Positions 47,701-59,916 of a DNA stretch of 64,000 nucleotides are shown here, piece by piece (position 1 is the first letter of the stretch; every line of letters starts with the position of its first letter). Under the pieces are notes generated by a model. That model was not told the origin of the DNA. It searched no databases and worked only from the letters and a program-made list of their open reading frames with translations. A program made the translations under genes and the position numbers. The stretch spans positions 558,001-622,000 of the forward strand of contig VXBP01004577.1 of NCBI GenBank assembly GCA_013400115.1, written 5' to 3'. The stretch is from Rhinopomastus cyanomelas (Eukaryota > Chordata > Aves > Bucerotiformes > Rhinopomastidae).

Positions 47701-49327
47701 TTGCCTATTATTATCAGTTCTTAATCTTTCTGTAGCTTTGCTTGCTGTTTACAGAGCTTGTTATTAACATCCTGAAGGGTTCTTCAACAATCCTATGAAT
47801 TCTTATAAATAGAAATCAAGCAAACCCATTATATATTTCATTTAGAACTGAAATCACTGTTGCTTCAATTCCAGTGAATTATTTCTTTAATTCTGAATTC
47901 TTCCCTATATTTTAACATCTATCTTGAACAATAGGTACTACTGCTATGTACAGTGCTGCTAATACAAGGAATACTTGTATTAATGTCAGAGGCAATGGAA
48001 TACTCAATATTCCCATTCATGAGTCAAAAATTCACTGACCATTTCGAATTAGGGGTGGATGAAAGCCTCAAAACACAGAATCCTCAAGCCCTACTTGTAG
48101 CTGAGGACTCACATTAAAACTATATATTCCTACAGCTTTTTTTCTAAGTGATGGGACAGTATTTTCTTGTACTCTGTTGCACTGCTTTTGCAAATATTGG
48201 ATTATTCTATCATGTCAGTCTGTTCTCTTAATTAATTACCACTCTCCTAATCACTGTGCTCTGTGCAAATTCTATCAGCAGTGATTTTGAGTTCTTGTGG
48301 GTTGTTCAGATTGAGTTAAACAACCAGGTGTCAAGGTGGGTACACACATTATAGCCACATTTGAGGTCTATCAGACACTTTTTATTTACTATGCATCACA
48401 GTTATTTTCTATTATAATGATTATTTTTTTAAAAGTGTAGTTTCTCAACCAAAATTGTATACAGTCAGATCTCTGACAGAAGTGTAAGTCCATTTCTACA
48501 ACACAGCTACATTTCTTACCAAACTTATTATTTCTTGTCAAACAGCCTATCTCTGAGGTATCCTGAATATGTGTATATTTCTCTGTAGAATCTTGCTGGT
48601 TCACATCAACTAGATTATCCTTCTTTAATTCTCTCCTCGTGGAGTCTTCTGTCAGTTCTGTTGTGTACTTGGGGTCAAGAGTAAGTTGATAAGACAATAC
48701 ATATATATACCTTTTTTCAATATTGGCACAACATTTTTTTCTGTCACTGCTCTGGAACTTCTCCCAGTGTTTAAAATCTGAGTGAGAATGAATATTAGCT
48801 GCCCATAATGCTTTTTGCTGGCTCATTTAAAACTCTTGATGTGATTAATCTGTACATGCTGATTTAAGAAGATCTAAATTCAGAAACAGTAGATAGCAAG
48901 ATAGATCTCCCTTGATTTTCCTTCTAATATAAATTAAAACTACATTTTAAACACTGTGATTAAAGATCCCTTTAGTTGCTTTATTTACTCTCCTGGTATT
49001 TTACTGTTTCACTGTCTGTTTTAAGCTCTGCACATGGAAGGCCCTCTGAATTTCTAAAGACTGTTGGTTTTTTTAAAAAGGCAGCTACACATTTCTTTGC
49101 AGATTACCTTTGACTTGTATGAACCTTTGGGATAGATGCCTCTCAGCCACCTTAGCAAATCATGCATTGTAAGCGGCTCAGTCCTCTTTCTAACCCTTGC
49201 AGGAGGGTTTTTCACTTAATAATATTTGGTGTGCTTTCCCATTCTTTTGACAGTTAGTTCTAAAAACACCACCAAAGGTCTTGATTAGTAGGGCTGTGTA
49301 TGACAAACCTAAATTTCTACGTCACTG
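44753..49327. other. Intergenic, AT-rich, no gene recognised
   Basis: No repeat copy that I can identify. The longest open frame is on the - strand (48389-48826, 145 codons, Lys/Asp/Gln-rich); it has no splice signals or family resemblance that I can see and ends in a poly-Ile/Asn run, so I do not call it a gene. Confidence 0.65.
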
Positions 49328-49671
49328 CGGGGTGGCCTCATCAATGTTTATAAATATATGAAGAGTCGGTGTCAGGAGGATGGAGCCAGACTCGATGACA
49401 TCTAATAACAGGACAAGGGGCAATGGGTGTAAGCTGGAACATAGGAGGTTCCACATCAATATGAGAAGGAACTTCTTCACAGTGAGGGTAACAGAGCACT
49501 GGAACAGGCTGCCCAGGGGGGTCATGGAGTCTCCTTCTCTGAAGATGTTTAAAACCCGCCTGGATATGTTCCTGTGCAGCTTGGTCTAGGAGGTCCTGCT
49601 CTGGCAGGGGGATTGAACTAGATGATCTTTTGAGGTCCCTTCCAATCCCTAATGTTCTGTGATTCTGTGAT
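49328..49671 (+). repeat. CR1 LINE 3' fragment with ORF2 C-terminus
   Basis: Encodes NRTRGNGCKLEHRRFHINMR and TEHWNRLPRGVMESPSLKMF in an open 69-codon frame, then the younger 3' end with two ATTCTGTG units. Little decayed. Confidence 0.94.
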
Positions 49672-52600
49672 GATAAATGTACTGTGGATACTATTTACTG
49701 AGTTCAAAAGGTTTTAAAAATATTTAAGTCTTCCTCCACTGATCTCTGAGATTCCAAACCTCCCACTCTTATCATTCACCATGTTCTAAAGGCATGATGG
49801 CTGCCAGCTCAGTGACATGTGCTCCATCGCAAACAAAGAGCAGACAAAAACTAACTTTCCACAGGAAGCCAAAACCAGGAAGCTTCAGTGTACTTGTGCC
49901 AGTTTCACAGAGTCTGAAAATCCAGCTTGAAATTCCAAGCTGCATTATCACAGGTTGCCATAGTATTTCCCCAACCCCTCAGGCAAAGAAATCCACACAA
50001 ATGCAAACCACTACATCATGTTCAACATCATGAGCATCCCACTGATTTGACTATAGTAAAAGTAAGTCCTGTGTACATTTACAAGGTGGAGCCCTTGGCT
50101 GTCAGGAATTCTGGCTTGTGTTTTTCTTCTGCCACCTGCCACTGTCTTTATTTCTTGACTCAGACTTGCATTCTCAGTAGTACTCACAGATGGATATTTT
50201 CTGAATCTCTGTGGAAAAGTTTCCTGTTGCTGAGTGGCATCATCGGCTTCACTAAAGTGTTATTGTAGTATATTTCATTAAAGAATCTGTGGCATAACTG
50301 ATATAAGAATTAAATGACAACAGAATGAATTTGAACAAAAGTGATTAAACAATTAGATTGTTTACCTCAGATATTGAAAGTTTAAGTTGTCTTACATATC
50401 TTGAAGTGGGAAATTTGTAGTACAGAGAAGCAGGATAAGTCCCCAGATCAGTGGATCTGCATATTTTACACTATTGAAAAGAGTTCTAGAAAAGGGATTG
50501 GGAATGACTTGAGAAAACACGTTTAAAAAAGCTGTAGTAAAAATCAGTGAAGACTCATGCCCACCCTTGAAAGCAGCTCTGTGGTGTCATTCTGAGCCAA
50601 ATGGACTGGTCTGCTTCTCCTCATGTGCATCAAATTATGCGCTTCCTGGTGGGGCCCACCATATTCAGAGCAGTTTGTTAACATACTGAAGCTCTTTAAA
50701 ATGCATACCATGTGTGCACAAAATGTCTTCATTTATCAGATTATCTCAGATCAGGCACTACTCAAAGAACGGTGCTAGAACAAGACTGTCAGCTCACCGT
50801 GTGATGAGATTGAATTCCTCCTGCAGTCAAAGGCTGAGAATTAAAAGCAAAATAGACACAAATGACTATTATTCATGTCTTACATAATTTTAATCGAGTT
50901 AAATTACATTTGAATAAAGTAAATAAACTTTCATTTGCATTCACACGTTCCTTGCCAGCGTCTTCTGAGACAGCTGAATAGGTGACTATCCCTTGCACAC
51001 CCAGAGCTGCAGATTGCTGCCCCTCCAATGGAACTGCTCTCATAAATGCTTGTCTACTTTTTTCAGCCAGAGTAAACCAGCTTCAGTTAAGCAGTTTAAA
51101 GGTGCTGATCAAGTCCTTTTTACACATTTGCCTTGGCAGAACTGTAAGAGGATGGCCAAGCCTTGGCTACGGAACCATGCCAGCATAAGCCTCTTGTTGG
51201 CATACAGATGTTTTAGCAAACCACCATGGTCATGGGACAGTTGGTATTGTCACTGGAGTTAGTTAGACTGTCCTGTAGTGGAAAACTAGGCTCCTGTAGC
51301 TCAGCTACAGCACTTGGCAAGGCAGTAACAGGCCTGTCTGTCCTGGTTACTGGTGCTTTTGTATTTATGAGGTAGGCACACTCTTTCATTCACACCCACA
51401 CAAAAGTTAGGTGTGTCCTAAAAGTCACACCCACACAAAAGTCAGGTGGCAGATAGAATCAATTCTTTCATCATTTCATTACTGTAATGTGTCCCTCCCT
51501 GAATAATAGATGTGGCAGTATGTTTTAAAGTAAACAAATTTCTGTCCTTTCTGCAAGTATGATATGGAGAACTGGTTGAACAAAACCAAGTGACTTTAAC
51601 TGGTAGGAGATGATGTACTAAATTGTCCTGTATTAAGTATTGAATAACACAATCAAATATCAAAACATTTCTAAGTTTCAAGAGTAGTGACAAGGAAGAA
51701 ATACTGTTAGTCCAAGCACTCCAGCTAGAATTGCCTTTGTGTCCTAAACTTAGCTTTCAGATTACTGATTTATATGAAAACAAACCTTCTTGTGATGAAA
51801 TCGCTTCCTATGAACAGTCAGAGAAGGTTAGGAAATGTGACTTATATCAAATACAGGTTTCAGGTTTAGCCACTACCAATGGGTGCTTTGCTTTACTAAG
51901 TACATACGTTGCAACTGAGGACAAACTATGGTTCTTTCATTATTTTGAAGTTTTCCTAAACAAGTTAAGAGGACAAATGATATGAGAGACCTGCTTGTGG
52001 TGGAAGGAGAGGGAGGTACACAATATCAACCTGCTATAATGGGATTTCAGACATATGTTAAGGTGTGAGTTTGAAATGTATACAATTGTGGTATTACCTT
52101 GCATATGAAAACCCTTATTTAATTATGAATAAGTCTTTTTGTAACTTGTGGGCTACTTTGAGACAAAATACTCCTTTTTATTTAGTTTAAAACTTTCACA
52201 CTGAAAGGTTATGCGTTGGACAGTGTAATTTATGCAACCTATTTTGTGAATTAGCTCTAGCAATGGATTAGCATGAATTGTTAGATTGTCGCTGTGACCC
52301 TTATGTCTGGGCACTTGGAAATAAATATATTCCCCTGTGGCTTCACTAAACCTTTGAAAAGTACATTTGTATGCAAATCTGTGAAAAGTCATATGGCAAT
52401 GTCACCCTGAGCATTGCACAAGTTGTGCAGTACCGTAGCAGGCTGTGGAACAGCCTGACAGCTGAGGTAATGGAAGCTCCAGGCTGCTTTCAGTAGGGAC
52501 ATTTGAAATTGGCTTAAAAAGCTGGACTATGAAGTACAGAGGACAGTTTTGCCATGCTTAAGACATGTGCTGGATAATCTGCTAGGCCTTCTCGTATCTT

Positions 52601-55600
52601 GTACTGATAAACACAATATTCACCTCATCATGTGCTAACTCTTACTAATATTGCCTAAGAGGGGAAGACAAGTGATACCCTGACCTAGAAAATGCAGGTG
52701 TTTGCCATGTGCCAAGAGAATTCTAAGTAGCTACTAGCCTAACACCAGTGAGTGATGGACAGCAGTGACCATGCTGAAAGGTAGCAGAGTTGTGACTGAC
52801 TCCGCTGCTTTAACCAACATCAGCTGGCTTTCAGTTGAACTGCAGCACAAGAATAACAAGCTATAGTTTTAAGGTTGGTGTCATTTACATCCATCTCACA
52901 GTTGTAATGGAAAATCACTTCATAGCAATTTTGCAATTCTAACAAACTAACATTGCTGCATGAGGCTACTGTAAATAATACTTAAACAGGTGATTGAAAT
53001 GAAGCTTTCAGCTATGAACACCCAGTATCTTTGAGCGAAGTACTACGTGTCCAGATTTGCTGCTCTTTTCCTAATGCAGAACAAGAAAACATTTGAACAC
53101 TGAATTCTTTTACCTGAAATGAGATAAGGGACCTTTCAGGCCACACAATAAAAATAATTAAAAATTAGGTATATTAGCCATTTCAGCAAAGATATTCAGC
53201 CCAATTTCTTTTTAACAAAACATTTTCTCTTTCACTGGAAATCAAAAGAGTTTTCAAAAGAAAGCCTGTTTTAACACACTTCTAGAATAAAAACGACCCA
53301 CTCAATTTATTAGGCTGTATGATACCCAGTCAAGCATCTGGAAGATCATGAGATCTGTGAGATCATAAGATAATGGCACTCTCTAGGTAATTAACTGCTG
53401 AATGTACTGTTTCAACCTGTTAGGAGTTCAGTGTGCAGGTCAACATCAGTACCAAAACCATGATTGGGTTTTTCCTTTCTAAAGCAAGTGACCATTACAT
53501 AGCAGGAGTGACTGGCAATGATTCATGATTGTAGCCCAGAGATGTTTTATAATTTTTTTGGTATTGTGAGAAAATGAGAGAACATAAGTTCATGAGTCCA
53601 AGCCTGTGTCCTGTGTGGGAAGTGTCTCTTGTCTTTTAGGGCTCTCTTTAGCCCACATGTTCTCTGCCAGGATCAGCCCATCCTGTTACACTGCATACAT
53701 AAATAACCTGCGTTTCATCATAGTGCCTTTTGACCTAATATTCTTCTCTTTCCTCCTCTTTCAAACCTGCACATGCCCTTTTGTTCTGGCCTCTGCAAAC
53801 TTCTCCACTGTCTCTTGACCCATAATTCATCATCCTGTTACATTCTAGGTGCCAGGGGATACAATCCCACTGTACCACTATAAAAAAAATATATGTGCAG
53901 AGAACATCCCTCGGCCCTTGCAGTTCACAGTGGAACATCATCAGCGTAGCTCAGTTCCTCTGTGGACCTATCTTAACTCTTAAAAACTATATTGAGAGTA
54001 TGCAAATACATTGTTGTTTGAAACTTAGGAATTAACCAAATGTTGCCAGGTTTTATCATGAAGAGCAGGTGGTATGGCCCTGAAACCGCATTCTGCCAAA
54101 TTTGAAAGTCCTCATTGAAAATACAGCTGTTGGGGGTTTCACTTCTTGGCTGTAATGGATTCGGTAGAAAACATTTCTTCCTATTTCTGCCGCATTAATT
54201 CCCTGAAGGAGAAAAATATCTGTAACAGAAAAATGTGCTACTAGATCTAAATTAAGACTGACAAAGGTATCAGCAACTGAAAGCAAAACATTACAAAGAT
54301 AAACTCAACTACAAATTTCACAAGATGTCTGTACTGTATCTTCCATATAAAATAGCATGTTGATCTCTTTTGCAGTCAGAACAGTATTAAACGAGTCTTT
54401 GCTTAGTGTACAAGCAAAGATATCTACTTATGAGACATCTTCCAATTAATATAAAAGCTTAGATATGCCCCATCTTTTCCACTGGAAAAAAATAGAATAC
54501 AAAAATGTCAGATACAGAGCAAAGGGTTAGACCGTAAAAAGAAGTGATGGCAAGCATAATTAACCCACTTTACAATCAGAACTATTTTAAAGGACATTAG
54601 AAACACCTTAAAGACTGAGTAAATACATATTTATTACAGAACAGTGTCTCTACACTTCAGAAAACACACTGGCCAGAAGAGTACGGTGGCATTATTGTGG
54701 TTATGATCAAATGCAGTCACAGCTAGTGTCTTCAAGTAGCTGAACATAGCAGGAAGCTGCCATTGCTCATTTGCATATTCACTTCTAATTGTGCCTGTGC
54801 ATCACAAAGATTGTTCATATTTGCTGTCCTCTGAACCAAGTCATTTTCCAGTGGCATATATTCACTCTCACTGCAGGTAACTTTCATTAGTGGTAATTAA
54901 AGGACAATCATTACTACATTATGCTACAGGAAACAATAAGTGCTGCTGAAATTGATTAATATCTAAATTAAGTTTGAGACCTGTAATCAGCCTCATAGGC
55001 ACAAGAGATTGTTCCTGTTATGTAATGAAAAGCAACAGCAAAGAAACCCCCTCTTTATTCGGAATAGCCAATGCTTATCCTGTAAGTTCTGTTGGACTGC
55101 ACTAAATGGCCTGATTTATTTTTAAATGTTCCCAGCAGAGAATAGCCTCAGTCTGTGTGTAATGACTTTTTACCCTCATTATATGCACAGTCTGTGTTTG
55201 GGCTTTGACTGGGACAATGCCAAGGAAGATGTCAATGTTATCTTAGCGTGGAAATTATTTTTTAGTAGACAGGTCCATCTGAGGGTTGCCATGCATTCAC
55301 CCCATTCTTCTTGCCTTCAGTACCTGTTGAACAGACTTCTTTTTGAACACTGCTCAACGCCCCCAGACTCAATTTTTCTTCCAGTTACTGTATTGCTGAG
55401 AGCTGGAACAGACCCAATAACTGTAATGTGTTTTTACTTGATGAAAAAAATTACTACTATACTGTGCCTTATTTTACTATCCAAATATTGTGCTGAGAAA
55501 TGCTATCACTGCCAAATTACTTTCAAATACTTCTTTGTATTGGGAAAATTGCCCCCTTTCTGTAGTAGCAAGATGTTATCACTTAATTATTTTTTCTTTT

Positions 55601-56369
55601 CTGCTTTAGGATGGAAAGCTGCAATTCAATGAAGTATATATTTAAATGCAAAAGAGGCACACCAATTAATCAGTACAAAATATTAATGTGTTTAATCTGC
55701 ATTTAAAAAACCCACATGGGGCTTAGAAAAACACCAATCCTTTAAAGAGAGAGCACATAAAAGTACTTCCTGTTTGTGCTTACATCTTCTCAAATCCAAT
55801 GAAGCATTGCCATTGTGCAATTAAATTATCTTTGCCAACAGTTTCTTCTAAGACTTTGCATTGCGATAAGTCTCTGATTTCTTCTTATTTAGCATAAAAA
55901 TGGACAACACATAAATAATCTCAATTGATAAAAAAGTAAAAAAAGAGATAGATGAAATGTTAGCTCTGAAACATTTAAAAACTGAAACATAGATGCTACC
56001 GCTTTCTCATTTTTATCCATACAATTAACATCCAGAAGCAGCCCTGAAAACAGGAAATAAATTAGACTAGAACTTGCTACCATGAGCTGGGATTAATCAG
56101 TCTTGAGGTGTGTATAGACTAGATGATTGTGTTACTGCAGCCAACTCTCCATTATCTGCGGTCATAGAAGACTGGGAACTGATAGAGTACAGAAAAAACT
56201 GGGTATTAGAGATGCTTCAAGGAACACCAGAGACTTCTGTGTATAGAAGATGTAGTGCAGAAGAGCCTATTAACGCTGATTTCAGCACGAGCCAGTGGTC
56301 TCAATACATCGTTTGTATTGTTGCGTGAGTTTGTAAAGCCCTCTTAGGCTCTACATCTCAAGGAAGCAG
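49672..56369. other. Intergenic, AT-rich, no gene recognised; possible conserved non-coding stretches
   Basis: Holds a possible old CR1 (about 52410-52600) and octamer/homeobox-like motifs around 54760-55000. An open frame of 168 codons at 55126-55632 has no family resemblance. I see no splice-supported exon. Confidence 0.6.
52410..52600 (+). repeat. Possible ancient CR1-like remnant
   Basis: aggctgtggaacagcctgac is close to the CR1 TGGAACAGGCTGCC block, and the distance to a ctggataatctgctaggcc tail fits. Strongly diverged; could be chance. Confidence 0.4.
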
Positions 56370-56646
56370 TTTTATTCTTTTCACAAGTAACAAGGACAAG
56401 AGGAAATGGCCTCAAGCTGCACTAGGGAAGTTTAGGTTAGACATTAGAAAAACTTCTTTTATTGAAAAGGTCATCAGCCATTGGAACAGGCTGCCCAGGG
56501 AGGTGGTTGAATCAATGTCCTTGGAAGTTGTCTAGATATAGAGTTTAAGGATGTGGTTTAGCAGTAGACTGGGTACAGTTAGGTTAATGGCTGGACTCGA
56601 TCATCTCAAAGGTCTTTTCCAACCTAAACAATCCTATGATTCTATT
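56370..56646 (+). repeat. CR1 LINE 3' part (older)
   Basis: gtaacaaggacaagaggaaat through aacctaaacaatcctatgattctat. Eroded ORF2 C-terminus and older-type tail. Confidence 0.9.
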
Positions 56647-56647
56647 C

Positions 56648-56888
56648 CTGATGACCTTGCAAATAGAAGTTCCATATAAATATCAGAAGGAACTTCTTCA
56701 CAGGGTGACAGAGCACTGGAACAGACTGCCCAGGGTAGTTGTGGAGTCTCCTTCTCTGGAGACGTTTAAAACCCGCTTGGATATGTTCCTGTGCAACTTG
56801 GTCTAGCTAATCCTGCTGTGTCAGGGGGATTGGACTAGATGATCTTTCAAGGTCCCTTCCTATCCATAATGTTCTGTGATTCTGTGAT
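56648..56888 (+). repeat. CR1 LINE 3' part (younger), head-to-tail
   Basis: Begins right after the tail of the previous copy, in the same direction, and ends ctaatgttctgtgattctgtg-like (read cataatgttctgtg). It carries the TEHWNRLP-type region out of frame. Confidence 0.92.
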
Positions 56889-58017
56889 ATTCTCTTTCAC
56901 TGCTAATTACTCAAATGCTACTTTTACCTGGACAAGCTGTCTGCCTGCTTTTGACCAGAAGCTTTATGCATGCTGAGAAACCCTTTATAGGAAAAGTGTT
57001 ATTTCATGAATATATATCAAAGGAAGCCTTCCATTTTAAAGGATGGACACCCTCTTACAAACAGCTATTTCATCAGGAGATCTTAACCTGCCCTCTAACG
57101 AAAGGGCCAAATTCGCACGGGTCTATCCAGTAGGCACGTTCACTCAGTGCCTGCCCCCTGCAATGGGATCGATTGTTTTCACATTTGAACTACATGCCCC
57201 CAAAATCATTAAATAAGACACCAAAAAAATTTGCTAATGCAAAGGATTATTGACAGAAATTTTGTCTTTTCTTTAAGAACAAAATAGTTAAGACTCATTT
57301 GCTCACAGTGTGGGAAAGAAGCCGTCTTGTTATTTGTCACACAATAGCCATGTTACCTGGTTTAGGTCTAGGAAGAAAGAAATGGGCTTTACTGAAGTTC
57401 TGCATTTGTACAGTGCATCACCATGGTCTGGATCCTCCATTTTTTCTATGCTCTTAGGGGAGTGGATGTCATCTCTGCCTGGACAGTATTTTGAGAGATT
57501 AAGAAGATAAGCCTACCTTGTGATGGGCAGCTGGATGTGACAGCAGCAGAAGGGATCTAAAGGGGGAGCTGGGGACAGAAGGTATGTGAGGAATCCTTTG
57601 ATGTAGTGAAAACAGAAAGTCAAAGTTAGAAGAAAACCTGGTGGTCAAAGGCTGAGCTAAGAAAGATGAAAGAAGGAAGGCCAACATTAAAGAGGCCAAA
57701 AGAATAGTGTATCCAGTGGAACATGGGAACAATTGAGATGACAGACTGAAGAAAAGGTAATGGAGGTGAGAGAATGGGAACGACTATTGATACCAGAGGT
57801 CTGCTGAGAAGTAAAGATAAGGGATAGAGGTATGAAAAGAGGGTTTTGTGAAAAATGGGGTAGAGGCAGAAGGCAAACCCCACAAGGGAAAATATATTAG
57901 AGGAGAAAGGTCATGCAAAATGCAGTAAAGCTATTTATTTTTGTTCCATGCTTATCTTGTGCATTCTGAGAGCAACAATTTTGAACCTTATTGTTTCTGT
58001 GCTTTCCAGCAGCTCTG

Positions 58018-58085
58018 GCTGCCTAGCAATGCCTGGCTGGTGTTTGCTGGCTCTGCTGCACACAGCTCACTGGCTGCCTAGCAAC
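58018..58085 (+). promoter_or_regulatory. Paired RFX X-box-like sites
   Basis: GCTGCCTAGCAAT (58018-58030) and GCTGCCTAGCAAC (58073-58085), 55 bases apart. The pattern GTNRCC(N0-3)RGYAAC is matched with one mismatch in the second copy and two in the first. Binding is inferred only. Confidence 0.35.
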
Positions 58086-59902
58086 TGGCACTGGGGTGTG
58101 ATAGGGACCCTGGACCTGGCTCAGGGATGCAGCCCTACCCTAAAGACCCTTCCTCCTGTAGCAAGCGAGGAGGAACCATCTCCAGTTGCTACAGCTGTGA
58201 TTAGAGCTTTACAAATATTAATTTCAAAAAAGAAGCACGTGAAGATGCCCAGGACAGTGCAGGGATCCTCACAAATTGTCTCTGAGAGTGGAAACATCCC
58301 TATTTATCTCTGCAATAGTCACATCCTATGATGAGAACTGAAATACCAATATGGTTAATTATTTCCGTTCTTAAGAAAGGCTCTGAGTGCTGGCTCTAAA
58401 GCACAGGAAAGCATAACAACACAAGTACAATTACTCCTGGGCAGCTGCTTCTAATTTGGTGAAGGATATACCAAAAAGAGAAGTTTTTATACCAGAAAAT
58501 AAATCACTAAGCTTACAGAATTAAGTATTCACACAGGATTATCCCAGTACAGCCACACTTGTGTAACCTGTATCAGTGTAATCAACAAATATTTTCTTAC
58601 AAGAACACTTGGCAGTAGAGCTGATGTGGCTGATCTGAACAGGGTCTGCATCCTCTCTCACTTCCAGCTGCCCACTCAGATCCCTCATCTCCCTTTCCAC
58701 TGCACTGTCAAAAGAGCTTGTGCAGCTAAACAACTGAATCAGGTATTGATCCAGGTAAGAAACAAAGTTCAGCAAAACCCAGTTATTTTCCAATTGACAC
58801 TACTGAAGCTAGTCCTGTTCCCAAAGGAAAAGTTAAGTCACATGTCAATCTGTGGCCTAGAAAAGGGAATTACAGAGGTACACAAATTACAGTGCAGGGG
58901 AAGTTTCTTTGATGCTGTTACTTTGATGCTGTTCTAAACAGATGCATTTAGAATTTAGTCATATTTTTCTTACCCATTCAAAAATGGGATATTTCCCAAA
59001 AGGAGAGCATTGCCCCTGGAGTTCATCATGCTGCAGTGCGGAGGAGCAAATCCCACTTGGACTGTTGAGGTACTAAGAAGTACATAAGCACATTTTACTC
59101 TGTATGATGCCATGTTCAGGTGATCACCTGGGTGAGGCTTGAGGAGCATAACTGCAGTTTTCCTCTGCTAGTCCAGCCATTCTAGCCAGGAAAAGGTTTC
59201 ATTCTCACCTCTCTTGCACACTTGAAGTATCTTAAGAAAGTTAAATGACTTTTCCTTCTAATCAGTAATTTATTGTTTGGAGCAATGAAAAAGTGTGCTA
59301 ATTTAAAAAATCCAACACAACAGAATAGTTTCTTTTTCTAAAGAAAAACCCAATGAATGCAGTTCAGATGCCCAGTAGAGTCTGTAGCAAAGGTCAGCTC
59401 AAGTCCACAATTTATTGGCTCTGTCTTGGTGTTTGTTCTGCTAGATTTGGTGAGCACTTGCAGAGCTACCCAAAGTCTCTGTGTTTTCACGTACTTTGGA
59501 ATCACTCGGTGTTCATCATGCATATTTCTGGAGGAGGCTTGGGTCTATTGCATTCAAGTCAACAAACTGTACAAGAACAACAGTCATGAGGAACACACTG
59601 CAAAGACACTCAAATGACCCTCCAGAGTCATTCTGAAAGGAAGAGGGGTTAGCATGGGGCAGGAGCTAGTAAGGCCTGCTGATCTCTTCAGTTGAGCATG
59701 TCCACACCAGTGCATCTTGCACTGTGTAGTTCTTGCAGCAGCACTGCCATGATGCTAAATTAAAAAGCCCTTCTGGTCCTGATGTTGCTCAGGATGGAAT
59801 CAGTTTAGGTGTTTCTTTATATAGCACAGGTCTATCCACCAGGCATCGAGGTACACCCTTGGCAGCGCCGGGTAGGCTGAGGGAAAGTCAACAATGCAGG
59901 TG

Positions 59903-59916
59903 TCACAAGGTGGCGC
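59903..59916 (+). promoter_or_regulatory. CTCF-like motif within an inverted repeat
   Basis: TCACAAGGTGGCGC matches the CTCF core pattern CCASYAGRKGGCRS at 12 of 14 positions. It lies in the loop side of an inverted repeat (ggtgtca at 59899-59905 and tgacacc at 59921-59927) inside a CpG-rich patch. Confidence 0.45.

Noticed and set aside
57499..57883. Hydrophobic, Ser/Leu/Pro-rich - strand frames as membrane proteins
   Set aside because: They come from the complement of a purine-rich stretch, overlap in two frames, and have no splice sites or family match.
57948..58331. A 127-codon + strand frame with a hydrophobic start
   Set aside because: No family resemblance, no promoter or splice support; it overlaps the X-box-like repeats.
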